A DNA stretch of 64,000 nucleotides from JAWPMT01 sp965242775 (lineage in GTDB: Bacteria > Bacteroidota > Bacteroidia > Cytophagales > Cyclobacteriaceae). Where the stretch lies: positions 124,001 through 188,000 of the forward strand of contig CBDETI010000024.1 of NCBI GenBank assembly GCA_965242775.1, given 5' to 3'. Below, in pieces: positions 25,604-34,599 of the stretch (its first letter is position 1; each line of letters starts with the position of its first letter). The notes under the pieces were generated by a model that ran no database searches, was not told the origin of the DNA, and worked only from the letters and a program-made list of their open reading frames with translations. Made by a program: the position numbers and the translations under genes.

Positions 25604-26704
25604 CTAAGAGGCGACCGTGATGTATGCATTGGTCTGAAATTTCGTGGCCGCGTCCGAAAGTTTAGTCCAATCCTTCACCAGCTGATCATAGTTCAACTGA
25701 TCGATGAAGCTCAATCCCGTGTTAAAGTCTTTCGACAAGGCAGTGGATATATTGGTAAGCTGTGAGCCTATGGTACTCCAGCTGCCCTCAATCCCCTGAA
25801 CAATGGCGAGCGCGGCATCTGCACTGTCGCTGAGGGTGCTCAGGTGAAATTTGACGGATATGAGGGATTGCATCAGGTTTGCGTATGCTTGCTTCTCCTC
25901 ATTGAGTTCTTGAATTATGGATTGGAGTGCATGAATCTCGTTTTTTTCAGTAACAGCCTTAGCGCCATAAACACCGGCCACCGCAGCTGCAGCTATGGTA
26001 CCAAAAGGCCAGATCCATCCGTAGGTGGGGGTTGTGGATGCTACAATTACAGCATGGTTGTAAGCAGCTTCCGCATCCTGTAATGCGGCTGTGTCGTCGT
26101 TCACTTGACTTGTCAACGCCTGCAGCTCTGCACTGGTTGCACCATATTTGTTGTTGTAATAATCATACAACCCACCTGGCCCCGTCAGGGCAGTAGGATA
26201 GCCTTGAACCACCTGAGCAAGCTTTTTTATATCGTTTTGTACGTCGCTGGCCTTTTGAGAATAGCCTTGTACCGTTGCAATCAGTTGCTTTATCAACGCC
26301 TGGATATTGGCTTGAACCGTACTGTCACCAGGAGAGTCCTTGAGTGCTTTGATTTCCATCTCCAGCCCGGGGTAATAGGTACCCACAGACCCTCCATAAT
26401 CCGCAACGTGGCCAGCCAATTTCACGATCTGTGGGTAGAGGCTTGCAAACGTCTGAGATCCCTGCTGCATCTTTTCATACTCCAAGACCAGTCCCTGGAA
26501 ATCAGTCATATCAGCCGGAGCTCCAGGACCCATCTGAGTTTTCAATGCGGCCAAGGTTGTCGGCAACTTATCGACCGTGGAAAAAAAGGTCTGTAGTTTC
26601 AACCATTTAGCGCTGCTCATGACAAAGCCCGGTCCGCCTTCGGTTGCGGGCTTGTCCATCCCTGCGGTGCCAAGGGCATTGGATAAATCTTGGGTTGTAC
26701 TCAT
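25604..26704 (-). CDS. Candidate alpha-helical pore-forming toxin (ClyA/HBL-like superfamily)
   Basis: The 366-residue protein has no Sec signal. It is predicted to be long helices (about 30-205 and 255-366) around a single hydrophobic hairpin at about 222-250 (TPTYGWIWPFGTIAAAAVAG then VYGAKAV). Two long helical bundles flanking a hydrophobic tongue, and a C-terminal W-I-L pattern (GSWSTIGSQL, DWTKLSDAATKF), are features of HBL, NheA, Cry6A, MakA and XaxA toxins. A candidate promoter lies 43 bases upstream. Other coiled-coil phage or membrane proteins could look similar, so the function is an inference. Confidence 0.52.
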   Translation of the reverse strand: MSTTQDLSNALGTAGMDKPATEGGPGFVMSSAKWLKLQTFFSTVDKLPTTLAALKTQMGPGAPADMTDFQGLVLEYEKMQQGSQTFASLYPQIVKLAGHVADYGGSVGTYYPGLEMEIKALKDSPGDSTVQANIQALIKQLIATVQGYSQKASDVQNDIKKLAQVVQGYPTALTGPGGLYDYYNNKYGATSAELQALTSQVNDDTAALQDAEAAYNHAVIVASTTPTYGWIWPFGTIAAAAVAGVYGAKAVTEKNEIHALQSIIQELNEEKQAYANLMQSLISVKFHLSTLSDSADAALAIVQGIEGSWSTIGSQLTNISTALSKDFNTGLSFIDQLNYDQLVKDWTKLSDAATKFQTNAYITVAS

Positions 26705-26746
26705 TTGCGGGAAGTCAGTGGTGTGCGAAAACTTTCTATGCTACTA

Positions 26747-26778
26747 TTAAGATAGTTGAGGTGCTTCGCAATGTCAAA
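26747..26778 (-). promoter_or_regulatory. Candidate promoter of the toxin-like gene pair
   Basis: On the minus strand TTTG (26778-26775) is followed after 20 bases by TATCTTAA (26754-26747), close to the Bacteroidetes TTTG-N19-21-TAnnTTTG consensus, with the last two bases deviating. It gives a leader of about 36 bases to the first toxin-like gene, so that pair need not depend on the upstream regulator transcript. Confidence 0.4.
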
Positions 26779-26940
26779 CTTTTGGTTGAAAATGGACTTT
26801 TCGAGCGGACCCGCCGGGCCTTCTGTGCGCATCCACTGGCTAGATGGAATTTAAAGCAGTCTGTCGTAAAAAACGGGCCAGTTAGTTGTTTTCAGCCACG
26901 TTCCAATCTGGAACATTCTTGCTGTTTTGAAACAATGCAA

Positions 26941-28554
26941 TTACTTCAACAGAGAATCCGGCGCTACACCGTATCGTTTCTGGAACTGCGTGGAAAAATA
27001 GGTCGCATTGGAAATACCAATGGATCTCGCTGCCTCGGACAGGCTTTTTACTTGGCCCTTTGTCAATATGTCGTAGGCGTACTCGTACCTGAGGCTTTTG
27101 ATATAGTCAAGAGGGGTTTTCCCGGTGAGCGTCTTGATCATACGGTAGGCACTCCTTTCAGCCGTGCACAACTCATCAGCTATGAGCGCAACTGAGAGCT
27201 TGGGATCGTCAATGTGCTGCAGAATTACGCTTCGTAGCTTTATTAGAAGGTCCTTTTCAATCTGATTTTTGTGGGTATGTCCAATATCCTGGAAGGCATT
27301 CCATGATCGTTTGTGTTTCAGGATGTTAGCGATGCGCTGCGAAAGCTCCTTGGGGTTAAACGGTTTGGTCAAAAAGTCCAGGGCACCATCATCAAGCACT
27401 TTCATTTTGTCGGATTCGGATGTTCGGGAAGAGACGATCATCACAGGAATAGAGCTATACTTTTCTTGATTGAGGTTCTGCAAAAGTTCAAAACCGTCCA
27501 TCCAGGGCATCATGAGGTCAGCAATGATCAGGTCATAAAAGCCCTTTTCGATCTTTTCCATGGCGATTTGACCATTGTCTGCTTCATCGATCGCATATTC
27601 CTCCGCCAGGATATCGTGAATGTACTCTCTAATCTCCTGGTTATCATCCACAATCAATATGTTGGCCTTTTTCCCCTCAATGTGGATGGTGTTGGTGTCC
27701 TTCTTTGCTGTTGGCTCCGGTTTTTGATAGAAGCTTTCTTCGATTTTAACACTCTCATTCGCCACTTCCTTGTCAAGGTTGTAGGGAAGTGAAATGAAGA
27801 AACAGGTCCCTTCATGCGTCAGGCTGTCTGCCATAATAGAACCATCATGGAGCAGTGTGATCTCTTTTGCTAGCTCCAATCCTATCCCCATCCCCTTTAC
27901 ATTGCTCCGCTGGCCCTCTTGCTGGCCTCGATAAAACCGATCAAAAAGATGCGGGAGCACATCCTGAGAGATGGCCTTGCCTGAATTGTAAATACAAATT
28001 GTAAATCCGTCGTTTTTTTTGTGAGCCTGGAGGATCACCGAGATCATTCCGTCCTCTGGCGTATACTGTAGTGCATTATTCAGAATATTGAATATGACAC
28101 GGGAGAACTGGTGCTTGTCCAGGACTGCCAGTATGGAATGGTCGACATTACTCTTATACTTCAGGTTTTTACCCTCCCCCTCGGCTTTAGGAAGAAAAAG
28201 ATCGACAATCTCACGAACGTAATCCTGCAGGTGAACCTGTTCAAATTTGAGGTGAAGCTTCTTCTTTTCAACCAGACTCAGGTCATTCATCTGATCGTTG
28301 AGTGACCTGATTAATTGCAGGTTGCGCTTGAGTTTTTCAAAGTCAGCCTCCGCACGACTACTCAAGTAGGTATCCTCATCTTCGCCTATCCGCTGGACAT
28401 ATCCCTCGATTAACATCAGGGGTGTCCGCAAGTCGTGGTTGACATTCTCGTAAAACCGACTTTTGAGCGCGTCTAATTCTTCCAGCTTTTTTACATAAGC
28501 CGACAGATCGTCATTATCCGAGGTGATAGTCTTTCCTTTTTTGATCCTCGTCAT
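26941..28554 (-). CDS. Soluble hybrid histidine kinase-receiver-AraC regulator without sensor domain
   Basis: The 537-residue protein begins almost directly with the HisKA H-box (phospho-acceptor H40 in NVNHDLRTP), followed by an ATPase domain with N-box ILNNALQYTP and G-box MGIGLELAK. A receiver domain (about 297-412) has acidic DD near 303, phospho-acceptor D346 and K397 (TKPF). An AraC-type DNA-binding domain fills 440-537 (ISNATYFSTQFQKRYG). There is no periplasmic sensor, no beta-propeller and no membrane helix. It lies upstream of the toxin-like pair on the same strand and divergent from a TonB receptor, so either may be its target. Confidence 0.85.
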   Translation of the reverse strand: MTRIKKGKTITSDNDDLSAYVKKLEELDALKSRFYENVNHDLRTPLMLIEGYVQRIGEDEDTYLSSRAEADFEKLKRNLQLIRSLNDQMNDLSLVEKKKLHLKFEQVHLQDYVREIVDLFLPKAEGEGKNLKYKSNVDHSILAVLDKHQFSRVIFNILNNALQYTPEDGMISVILQAHKKNDGFTICIYNSGKAISQDVLPHLFDRFYRGQQEGQRSNVKGMGIGLELAKEITLLHDGSIMADSLTHEGTCFFISLPYNLDKEVANESVKIEESFYQKPEPTAKKDTNTIHIEGKKANILIVDDNQEIREYIHDILAEEYAIDEADNGQIAMEKIEKGFYDLIIADLMMPWMDGFELLQNLNQEKYSSIPVMIVSSRTSESDKMKVLDDGALDFLTKPFNPKELSQRIANILKHKRSWNAFQDIGHTHKNQIEKDLLIKLRSVILQHIDDPKLSVALIADELCTAERSAYRMIKTLTGKTPLDYIKSLRYEYAYDILTKGQVKSLSEAARSIGISNATYFSTQFQKRYGVAPDSLLK

Positions 28555-28883
28555 TAGTCACATTGCTACGCCGTTTCGTTAAGTTAAGGCATTCCCTCAA
28601 CGTAGAAGTTATAAGGTGGTCAAAAAGGTGTAAACGCCGGTGCCATTCAATGCTAAACTTACGCCCACTGTTCTACTTATCGCCTCCTGCCCAACTCCAT
28701 CAAGGCATTCCGTATATGGCTGTTAATCAGCTATTTTAAGGTAAAAACTAATTTTTTTTTCTCTTTTAGGAACTATTGCACGCTTTTTGCGTCCTTAATG
28801 CGGTATCTAACTATTTGATGGGCCGAAAACACTTGGTTCACAAAAACGCTTATAACATCGTCAACTAAATAATCGCCAAAAAA
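28555..28883. other. Intergenic region between the hybrid regulator and the TonB receptor
   Basis: This 329-base divergent gap holds no open frame with coding character. It contains an A/T-rich stretch with a run of ten T at 28751-28760 and a small inverted repeat GCTG-N5-CAGC near 28712. The plus-strand promoter for the TonB receptor must lie here, but I see no good TAnnTTTG match at proper spacing. Confidence 0.5.
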
Positions 28884-31313
28884 ATGTCAAAATTCATTTG
28901 GCTGGTAAGCCTCTGTGCCTTCAGCATGTTTGGGTTTACCGCCAACGGTCAGGAAACTTTCACAATAAGTGGCTACATAAAAGATGCATCTAATGGGGAA
29001 ACCCTCATTGGCGCGACTGTTTATGTGCAAGAAATAAATGGTGGCGTCGTATCCAACGTTTACGGATTTTATTCTATCACGCTTCCTCAGGGAGATTATA
29101 CACTTGAATATCGCTACATCGGTTTTGAAAATCAGGTAAGGCAAGTGTCCCTAAACGCCGATTCACGTCAGGATATCGACCTGGCCGAAGCAAGCGCGAT
29201 CCTGGAAGAGGTGGTGGTCACAGCAGAGAAGGAAGACGCTAATGTGTCGGAATTGCAGATGAGTGTAGCCGAATTGGATATCAAATCCATCACCAAAATT
29301 CCAGCGTTTGCAGGTGAGGTTGATATTATCAAAAGTATCCAGTTGCTGCCAGGAGTCAGCACAGTAGGTGAAGGTGCCTCCGGATTCAATGTCCGAGGGG
29401 GATCGGTAGGCCAAAACCTGATCCTGCTTGATGAGGCGCCGGTCTATCAAAGCTCACACTTGTTTGGATTCTTTTCCGTCTTCAACCCGGATGCTGTGAA
29501 GGACGTGAAGTTGTATAAAGGTGGTATCCCCTCAAAATACGGTGGCCGCTTGTCTTCTATTCTGGACATCAGAATGAAAGAAGGTAACAACAAGGAATTG
29601 GACGTTTCCGGTGGGGTGGGTACTATATTCAGCCGGTTGACGGTAGAGGCTCCTATTATCAAGGACAAAGCGTCGTTCATCGTGGCTGGAAGAAGATCTT
29701 ATGCTGATATCCCCATCCGATTATTCACGGACTTTTTTGACGATGGCGCGGCACTGTATTTCTATGACCTGACAGCAAAGGCCAATTACAACATCAATGA
29801 GAAAAACAGGGTTTATGTTTCTGGCTATTTTGGTAGAGATGTTTTCAGGTTCGACCGACAGCAAGGCTTTAACTGGGGCAATCAAACAGCCTCGGCACGT
29901 TGGAATCACCTTTTCTCAGATCAATTTTTCAGCAACTTTACCGCCTTTTATAGCAACTACGATTATTCATTTGCTTTTGGAAATACCGAAGACGACCAGT
30001 TTGACTGGAACTCCAAAATTCAAACCTACAATTTCAAACCGCAGTTTACCTATTTCCTGGATCAGTATAATGAGATCAATTTTGGCTGGGACGGGCTGGT
30101 TTACATTTTCGACCCGGCCAATGCCATTGGCGTGACTTCCGGTGAACCGATCGACATTAGTCTCGACAGAAAATATGCCATAGAAGCAAGCATGTATGCG
30201 TCCAATGACCAAAAAATTGGCGCTGACTGGACCGTCCAATACGGCCTGAGATACTCGTATTTCAATAACATCGGTCCTGGCAATCGATACATTTTAGGAG
30301 ATACTTTGGCTGGCAGCAGGAGACCGGTTATGGATACGACGCGTGTGGACCGACTGGAATCGCTTGCAGATTTTGGCAATCTCGAACCACGACTGGCAGT
30401 CAAATATGAAATCAATCCCAGCACCTCGTTGAAAGCCAGTTACAATCGGATGAATCAGTACATCCACCTGGTGTCTAACACGGTGGCTGCTACCCCGATC
30501 GACGTATGGCAACCTAGCACCAACAATCTGAGACCCCAACGTGGCGATCAAATTGCCCTGGGCCTCTTCAAAAATTTTGCTAACAATAAGATCGAGACCT
30601 CAGTTGAAACCTACTATAAATGGACAAGAAATCAGGTTGACTACATTGATGGGGCAGATATTTTCATCAACGATCTCCTGGAAGCGGATGTCATCGCAGG
30701 AGATGGACGAGCATACGGAATTGAGTTTTATGCAAAAAAGCCAACGGGCAGATTCAATGGTTGGATAAGCTACACGCTGGGAAGATCGGAGTTGAAAATC
30801 GACGGCATCAATTACGGCTTGAACAGCGTAGACCGCCAAGGCCGTTGGTACCCGGCTCGGTATGATCAAACGCACAATTTGAAAATCACATCCAACTTCC
30901 AAATTAATCCCACCACTTACGTTTCCGGGGTGTTCTCTTACATCTCAGGTACGCCGACCACCTACCCTACAGACAGGATAGTGGTAGCAGGCCAGGTAAT
31001 TCCATTGAATGATGGCAGCCGCAATAATGTAAGAATTCCGGATTATCACCGATTGGATATTTCATTGACAGTCGACAATATTTTCATAGGCAACAAAAAA
31101 GGTAGATCTGACAATCTTGTTGTGTCCGTATACAATGTATACAACCGCAAAAATCCTTTTGCCATTTATTTCACTCAAGACGATGACAATCGGATAGACT
31201 TTTCCCGGTTGGGCAATCTTACGCAGCCGAACGAACCTGTGGAAACTAAATCTTTCGAGACATCTATCCTGTTTTTTATTCTTCCTTCCATCACCTACAA
31301 CTTCAAATTTTAA
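28884..31313 (+). CDS. TonB-dependent outer-membrane receptor with CarboxypepD_reg-like N terminus
   Basis: The 809-residue protein has a signal peptide (cut near ANGQ), a carboxypeptidase-regulatory-like beta-sandwich (about 27-110, GYIKDASNGETLIGATVYV), the TonB-box-like EEVVVTAEK, a plug (about 135-235) with FNVRGGSVGQNLILLDEAP, and a 22-strand barrel to the C-terminal aromatic. It is a TonB-dependent receptor of the group partnered with DUF4249 lipoproteins. The next gene starts 3 bases after its stop. The ligand is unknown. Confidence 0.9.
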   Translation: MSKFIWLVSLCAFSMFGFTANGQETFTISGYIKDASNGETLIGATVYVQEINGGVVSNVYGFYSITLPQGDYTLEYRYIGFENQVRQVSLNADSRQDIDLAEASAILEEVVVTAEKEDANVSELQMSVAELDIKSITKIPAFAGEVDIIKSIQLLPGVSTVGEGASGFNVRGGSVGQNLILLDEAPVYQSSHLFGFFSVFNPDAVKDVKLYKGGIPSKYGGRLSSILDIRMKEGNNKELDVSGGVGTIFSRLTVEAPIIKDKASFIVAGRRSYADIPIRLFTDFFDDGAALYFYDLTAKANYNINEKNRVYVSGYFGRDVFRFDRQQGFNWGNQTASARWNHLFSDQFFSNFTAFYSNYDYSFAFGNTEDDQFDWNSKIQTYNFKPQFTYFLDQYNEINFGWDGLVYIFDPANAIGVTSGEPIDISLDRKYAIEASMYASNDQKIGADWTVQYGLRYSYFNNIGPGNRYILGDTLAGSRRPVMDTTRVDRLESLADFGNLEPRLAVKYEINPSTSLKASYNRMNQYIHLVSNTVAATPIDVWQPSTNNLRPQRGDQIALGLFKNFANNKIETSVETYYKWTRNQVDYIDGADIFINDLLEADVIAGDGRAYGIEFYAKKPTGRFNGWISYTLGRSELKIDGINYGLNSVDRQGRWYPARYDQTHNLKITSNFQINPTTYVSGVFSYISGTPTTYPTDRIVVAGQVIPLNDGSRNNVRIPDYHRLDISLTVDNIFIGNKKGRSDNLVVSVYNVYNRKNPFAIYFTQDDDNRIDFSRLGNLTQPNEPVETKSFETSILFFILPSITYNFKF

Positions 31314-31316
31314 GAA

Positions 31317-32417
31317 ATGAAAAGGTCTTTACTATCTCTATTTGTTGCAGCGATGCTCTTTTCATGTGAGACAGAGGTGGACCCCAGTCTCAGCGATCCG
31401 CTCAATTTGTTGGTTGTCGATGCGTGGTTGACCAATCAGGGAACGGAGCAGCACATTAATATTACTCGCTCCCAAGCCTACTTTGACGAAACTGCGCCGC
31501 CAAAGGTCAGTGGTGCGTCCGTGATCATAAGGGACCTGAGTGATGCCACTATCGCACCTTATGTTTTCAATGAAACTTCGGAGCGGTATACCTGGGAGAG
31601 TCCTGACGGTAATCCTTTTGGTATAATTGGACATCAGTATGAACTGGAAGTGATCGTGGAGGGCAACTCATACACGAGCATTGCCATGCTCAACGACGTT
31701 CCGCCTATTGATAGTGTCACTTTCCGTCTCGAAGAAGAGACCGCCTTTTTCGATGATCTCATTTTTGCCGAGTTTTTCGCAACAGACTTACCAGGCATTA
31801 ATGACAGCTATTGGATCAAAACCTGGAGAAACGGCGCCTTTTTAGGTAATCCTGATGAAATCAATATTGCTTATGATGCCGCGTTTTCGGTTGACATTGA
31901 CAATGATAATGTGCAGTTTATTCAACCAATCAGAGATGCGGTGAATCCTTTTTTGATGGGAGATGAGAATGACATACTTTCTCCATACAATCTTCCGGAC
32001 ACGTTGCTGGTTAGTAATGATTCTCTTTACCGCTTCACAGGCGAATTTTATGGGGTGATTGATGAAGAAGAAATTCTGTTTGACGAGCAGTATTTTGACG
32101 AAGATTTTGCCGTTGCTGATCTCAATGACGACCAATTCACATTGCGCAATGACAGTCTCTTCATCAAGGGAGACTCTTTGTACGTAGAAATACACTCAAT
32201 CAGCAATGAGGCTTACTTTTTTATGAATCAGGTGATCATAGAGACTACCAGAGAGGGAGGTTTCGGTGCGCTGTTTGCAACGCCATTGGCCAACGTATCC
32301 ACTAATATTGTCCCTGATGATCCGGAAAATAGGGTGGCAGGCTTTTTCAATATTGCTGCTGTTTCAGGAGCTGGTCGACGATTAAATACTGCGGAAGAAA
32401 TAAGGATTTTGCCTTAG
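31317..32417 (+). CDS. DUF4249 family lipoprotein, TonB-receptor partner
   Basis: The 366-residue protein begins with a lipoprotein signal (MLFSCET, Cys17) and has the DUF4249 layout: the N-terminal LLVVDAWLTNQGTEQHINI strand set, a PPxxSGAxVxIxD-like segment, and an acidic central region. Members sit at the cell surface beside TonB receptors and are thought to bind the transported compound. The end of the gene shares 4 bases with the convergent mnmD stop. Ligand unknown. Confidence 0.88.
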   Translation: MKRSLLSLFVAAMLFSCETEVDPSLSDPLNLLVVDAWLTNQGTEQHINITRSQAYFDETAPPKVSGASVIIRDLSDATIAPYVFNETSERYTWESPDGNPFGIIGHQYELEVIVEGNSYTSIAMLNDVPPIDSVTFRLEEETAFFDDLIFAEFFATDLPGINDSYWIKTWRNGAFLGNPDEINIAYDAAFSVDIDNDNVQFIQPIRDAVNPFLMGDENDILSPYNLPDTLLVSNDSLYRFTGEFYGVIDEEEILFDEQYFDEDFAVADLNDDQFTLRNDSLFIKGDSLYVEIHSISNEAYFFMNQVIIETTREGGFGALFATPLANVSTNIVPDDPENRVAGFFNIAAVSGAGRRLNTAEEIRILP

Positions 32418-33094
32418 GGCTTTATCGCTCTGACCATTTCTTTTTTGCCTAAGGCACCGGGAAGGCTTTGGACCTGGAATCCGATGGATTTCAGGTCTCG
32501 TTTAAATTGACCCTGGGCGCAGTAGGTGACCAGGACGCCCTTATTAGTTAATAGGTTGTAGCATTTAAGAAGATTCGCCTTGGACCAGATATCCGGCTGT
32601 TTGCTAGGAGCGAACGCATCCATAAATACCACGTCCGCCGAGACCGAATCCTCGTATTGCTCCAAGGTCTGTTGAAGTTTTATAAACAAAAAATGATTGT
32701 CAAGGCTATGTTGGGTCCCCCAAGCGGCCTGATGCAGAGATTGGAAGCTGGCAAGGTCGGGGCTGTAGTTAAGCACCTCCCAGATTGGCTTGGGGACCGG
32801 GAATGGTTCCACTCCGCAATAGGATATCCGTATATCGTTTTCTTTCGCAAACTGCCACGCCAACCAAGCGTTAAGGCCTGTGCCAAAACCAACTTCAAAT
32901 ATGCCTATGTTGTTTCTTCCCTGTGCTTGCAAGTATTTCACGCCCTGCTCAATAAATACATAAAGTGATTCAGCCCGTGCGCCCTTGTGTGAATGATAGG
33001 TTTCATTGAGGTCCTCCCGATAGAGTGTATGCGATCCATCTTCAGTCGATTGGAGAGTAAGTTTTGGCTCTTCTTTACTTGCAGTAGGTGACAT
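32414..33094 (-). CDS. mnmD: tRNA 5-methylaminomethyl-2-thiouridine methyltransferase MnmD
   Basis: The 226-residue protein starts with TxDGSxTLY (STEDGSHTLYRED) and NETYHSHKGA, has the SAM-binding motif EVGFGTGLNAWL and the active-site region FMDAFAPSKQPDIWS, followed by CAQGQFKRDL. It makes mnm5U34 in tRNA from the amino-methyl intermediate. The oxidase half (MnmC C domain) is absent, as is usual in Bacteroidetes. Its TAA and the opposite TAG share the bases TTAG. Confidence 0.9.
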   Translation of the reverse strand: MSPTASKEEPKLTLQSTEDGSHTLYREDLNETYHSHKGARAESLYVFIEQGVKYLQAQGRNNIGIFEVGFGTGLNAWLAWQFAKENDIRISYCGVEPFPVPKPIWEVLNYSPDLASFQSLHQAAWGTQHSLDNHFLFIKLQQTLEQYEDSVSADVVFMDAFAPSKQPDIWSKANLLKCYNLLTNKGVLVTYCAQGQFKRDLKSIGFQVQSLPGALGKKEMVRAIKP

Positions 33095-33143
33095 TCGTGT
33101 CCGTGGATTCTCAGATAACGTAAAAGACGACTAAACTAACGGG

Positions 33144-33755
33144 ATGACCAAAAGAATTCTTATAACATCTGCGGCGGTGCTGACATTGCTTGTTTGCTTA
33201 CTGCCAATTTCCTGTTCCAATGAAGATCAGGTACTTCCCAATGGATTTGAGGAAGCTTGTGCGGGTCCGGTACTTCCTGATCGACCGGAGATCGGCAATT
33301 TTTTTTACGACGGCTATATGGTTGAAGCGTTGACCCCAGGCTTCAGTAACTATCAAGGTATCGGTTCAGAAGACCTGTGCCCTACTTGTGGCTCCGTTTG
33401 GGAGGATGTGCTCACCTTAAGAACCGATAACACATTTGAATGGAATCGGACAAAAGGCACTCCGTGGGTTGGTTCCTGGTCATTACAAAATGACGAACTG
33501 GCTCTCGTTTATGACGAAAAGGATACGCTTTTTGTAGTGGACCACATAAATGAAGGGTACATGAAACTGTTGGTTCGAAACCAGGAATTACAGGGGATTC
33601 CAGCTGCTGTCGCGGACTCAATCGCTAGCATCCGTGAGGATTTACTAGCTAAGGACTACAGCGAACTGCTGGCAGCATCACACGAACCGTTTTACGCGGA
33701 TATCTTTCTGATTTTTACGAGGGTCAGCGTTATCCGATGCCTGGCTCTTGACTAG
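33144..33755 (+). CDS. Lipoprotein of unknown function
   Basis: The 203-residue protein has a lipoprotein signal (LLPISCSN, cysteine at 24). After a CAGP segment it shows a lipocalin-like pattern: DVLTLRTDNTFEWN, GSWSLQNDELALVYD and DTLFVVDHI. I do not recognise the family. A pair of Cys (DLCPTCGS) is present at about residues 75-80. It ends in a CTAG shared with the convergent XRE regulator stop. Confidence 0.55.
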   Translation: MTKRILITSAAVLTLLVCLLPISCSNEDQVLPNGFEEACAGPVLPDRPEIGNFFYDGYMVEALTPGFSNYQGIGSEDLCPTCGSVWEDVLTLRTDNTFEWNRTKGTPWVGSWSLQNDELALVYDEKDTLFVVDHINEGYMKLLVRNQELQGIPAAVADSIASIREDLLAKDYSELLAASHEPFYADIFLIFTRVSVIRCLALD

Positions 33756-34165
33756 CCCATCTTTCTAAATAGTTTCAGCAACTCGTCTTTTAGAGATTGT
33801 ATTTCCTGTCTCATTGCGGAGAATTTTGTAACCAATTTTTCTCCCAGTTGCTTCTTTCGGTCCGGATCGGTTTCAGATACCAATTCTTCAATCAAGCCCT
33901 CTTCCGGGGGTCCGTAGATCGCGCCGGGTTCCTCCACCATTTGAGGTTCCGTTGATGCTGGCAAGTCCTTACGTTCTGCAAGTTCATCCAGGCTCTTGTT
34001 ACCAAATATGGCGATTGGTACTATTAAGTCCCAATATACTCTTTGGTCTCCCCGCTCTATTTTCGCAATTGTCTCTCGACTAAAACCAAATTGTGCCCCA
34101 AAATCCTTTTGGGACATGCCTTTAGACTCTCTGATTTCCTTGATTTTGTTTCCTATAGCCGCCAA
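33752..34165 (-). CDS. XRE-family helix-turn-helix regulator with coiled-coil tail
   Basis: The 137-residue protein has an N-terminal HTH (about residues 5-60) with ESKGMSQKDFGAQFGFSRET and KIERGDQRV, and a C-terminal coiled coil (about 95-137) that probably dimerises. Its gene faces a small 85-residue protein gene and a REP-transposase-like gene across a 176-base gap with a hairpin; it may regulate them or itself. No catalytic domain is seen. Confidence 0.8.
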   Translation of the reverse strand: MAAIGNKIKEIRESKGMSQKDFGAQFGFSRETIAKIERGDQRVYWDLIVPIAIFGNKSLDELAERKDLPASTEPQMVEEPGAIYGPPEEGLIEELVSETDPDRKKQLGEKLVTKFSAMRQEIQSLKDELLKLFRKMG

Positions 34166-34222
34166 CTAACTCGTGAAATAAATGTTCTTATATGTTGTGT
34201 TTGTTACTATTAATGCATATAC

Positions 34223-34255
34223 TTGCTAAGTGTAGCAACGGGTGCTACCAAGCAA
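34223..34255. repeat. Hairpin beside the REP-transposase-like operon
   Basis: GTAGCA (34232-34237) pairs with TGCTAC (34243-34248) around ACGGG, and TTGCT (34223-34227) pairs with AGCAA (34251-34255) outside it, giving a two-part hairpin with a small internal loop. Classical REP elements that RAYT transposases use have a GTAG-type base and a short hairpin, so the neighbourhood is suggestive. I see only one copy. Confidence 0.35.
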
Positions 34256-34341
34256 TGCCACATGGTAGTTGGTCATTACTATCAAATGTAATGGGTTGGC
34301 TGCGATGTGTCTAGCAAAAACGACTAAATATTCACCTACCA

Positions 34342-34599
34342 ATGGCAAAACCTTGTGACAAAGAGCCAAATGGTGAGCGGCTAGAAAAGCATCTTGTGCT
34401 CTTCGAGGAATTGGAGGAGTTACTCCGATTCAGCCCACCAGCCAACTGGCGCCGGAACATTGAACACCTGTTCTTTTATTTTCTTGCTGAAAACGACTCC
34501 TTCCAAACAAGTGATTATCGAGAGTTAATCGGCCAAATCACGCGGCTGATCAATTTATTTGATACGGCAGAAGGTCTGTTAAGTGAAAAGCGACCATGA
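34342..34599 (+). CDS. Small acidic helical protein, unknown function
   Basis: The 85-residue protein from ATG 34342 has a repeated helical pattern (EKHLVLFEELEELLRF, GQITRLINLFDTAEGLL) and no hydrophobic segment. It overlaps the REP-transposase-like gene by the ATGA at 34596-34599, which strongly suggests a shared transcript. I know no family; one possibility is a partner or regulator for the downstream protein. Confidence 0.6.
   Translation: MAKPCDKEPNGERLEKHLVLFEELEELLRFSPPANWRRNIEHLFFYFLAENDSFQTSDYRELIGQITRLINLFDTAEGLLSEKRP

Noticed and set aside
26644..27195. Plus-strand frame of 183 codons between the toxin-like genes and the hybrid regulator
   Set aside because: Most of it is antisense to the AraC domain of the regulator; composition follows that gene.
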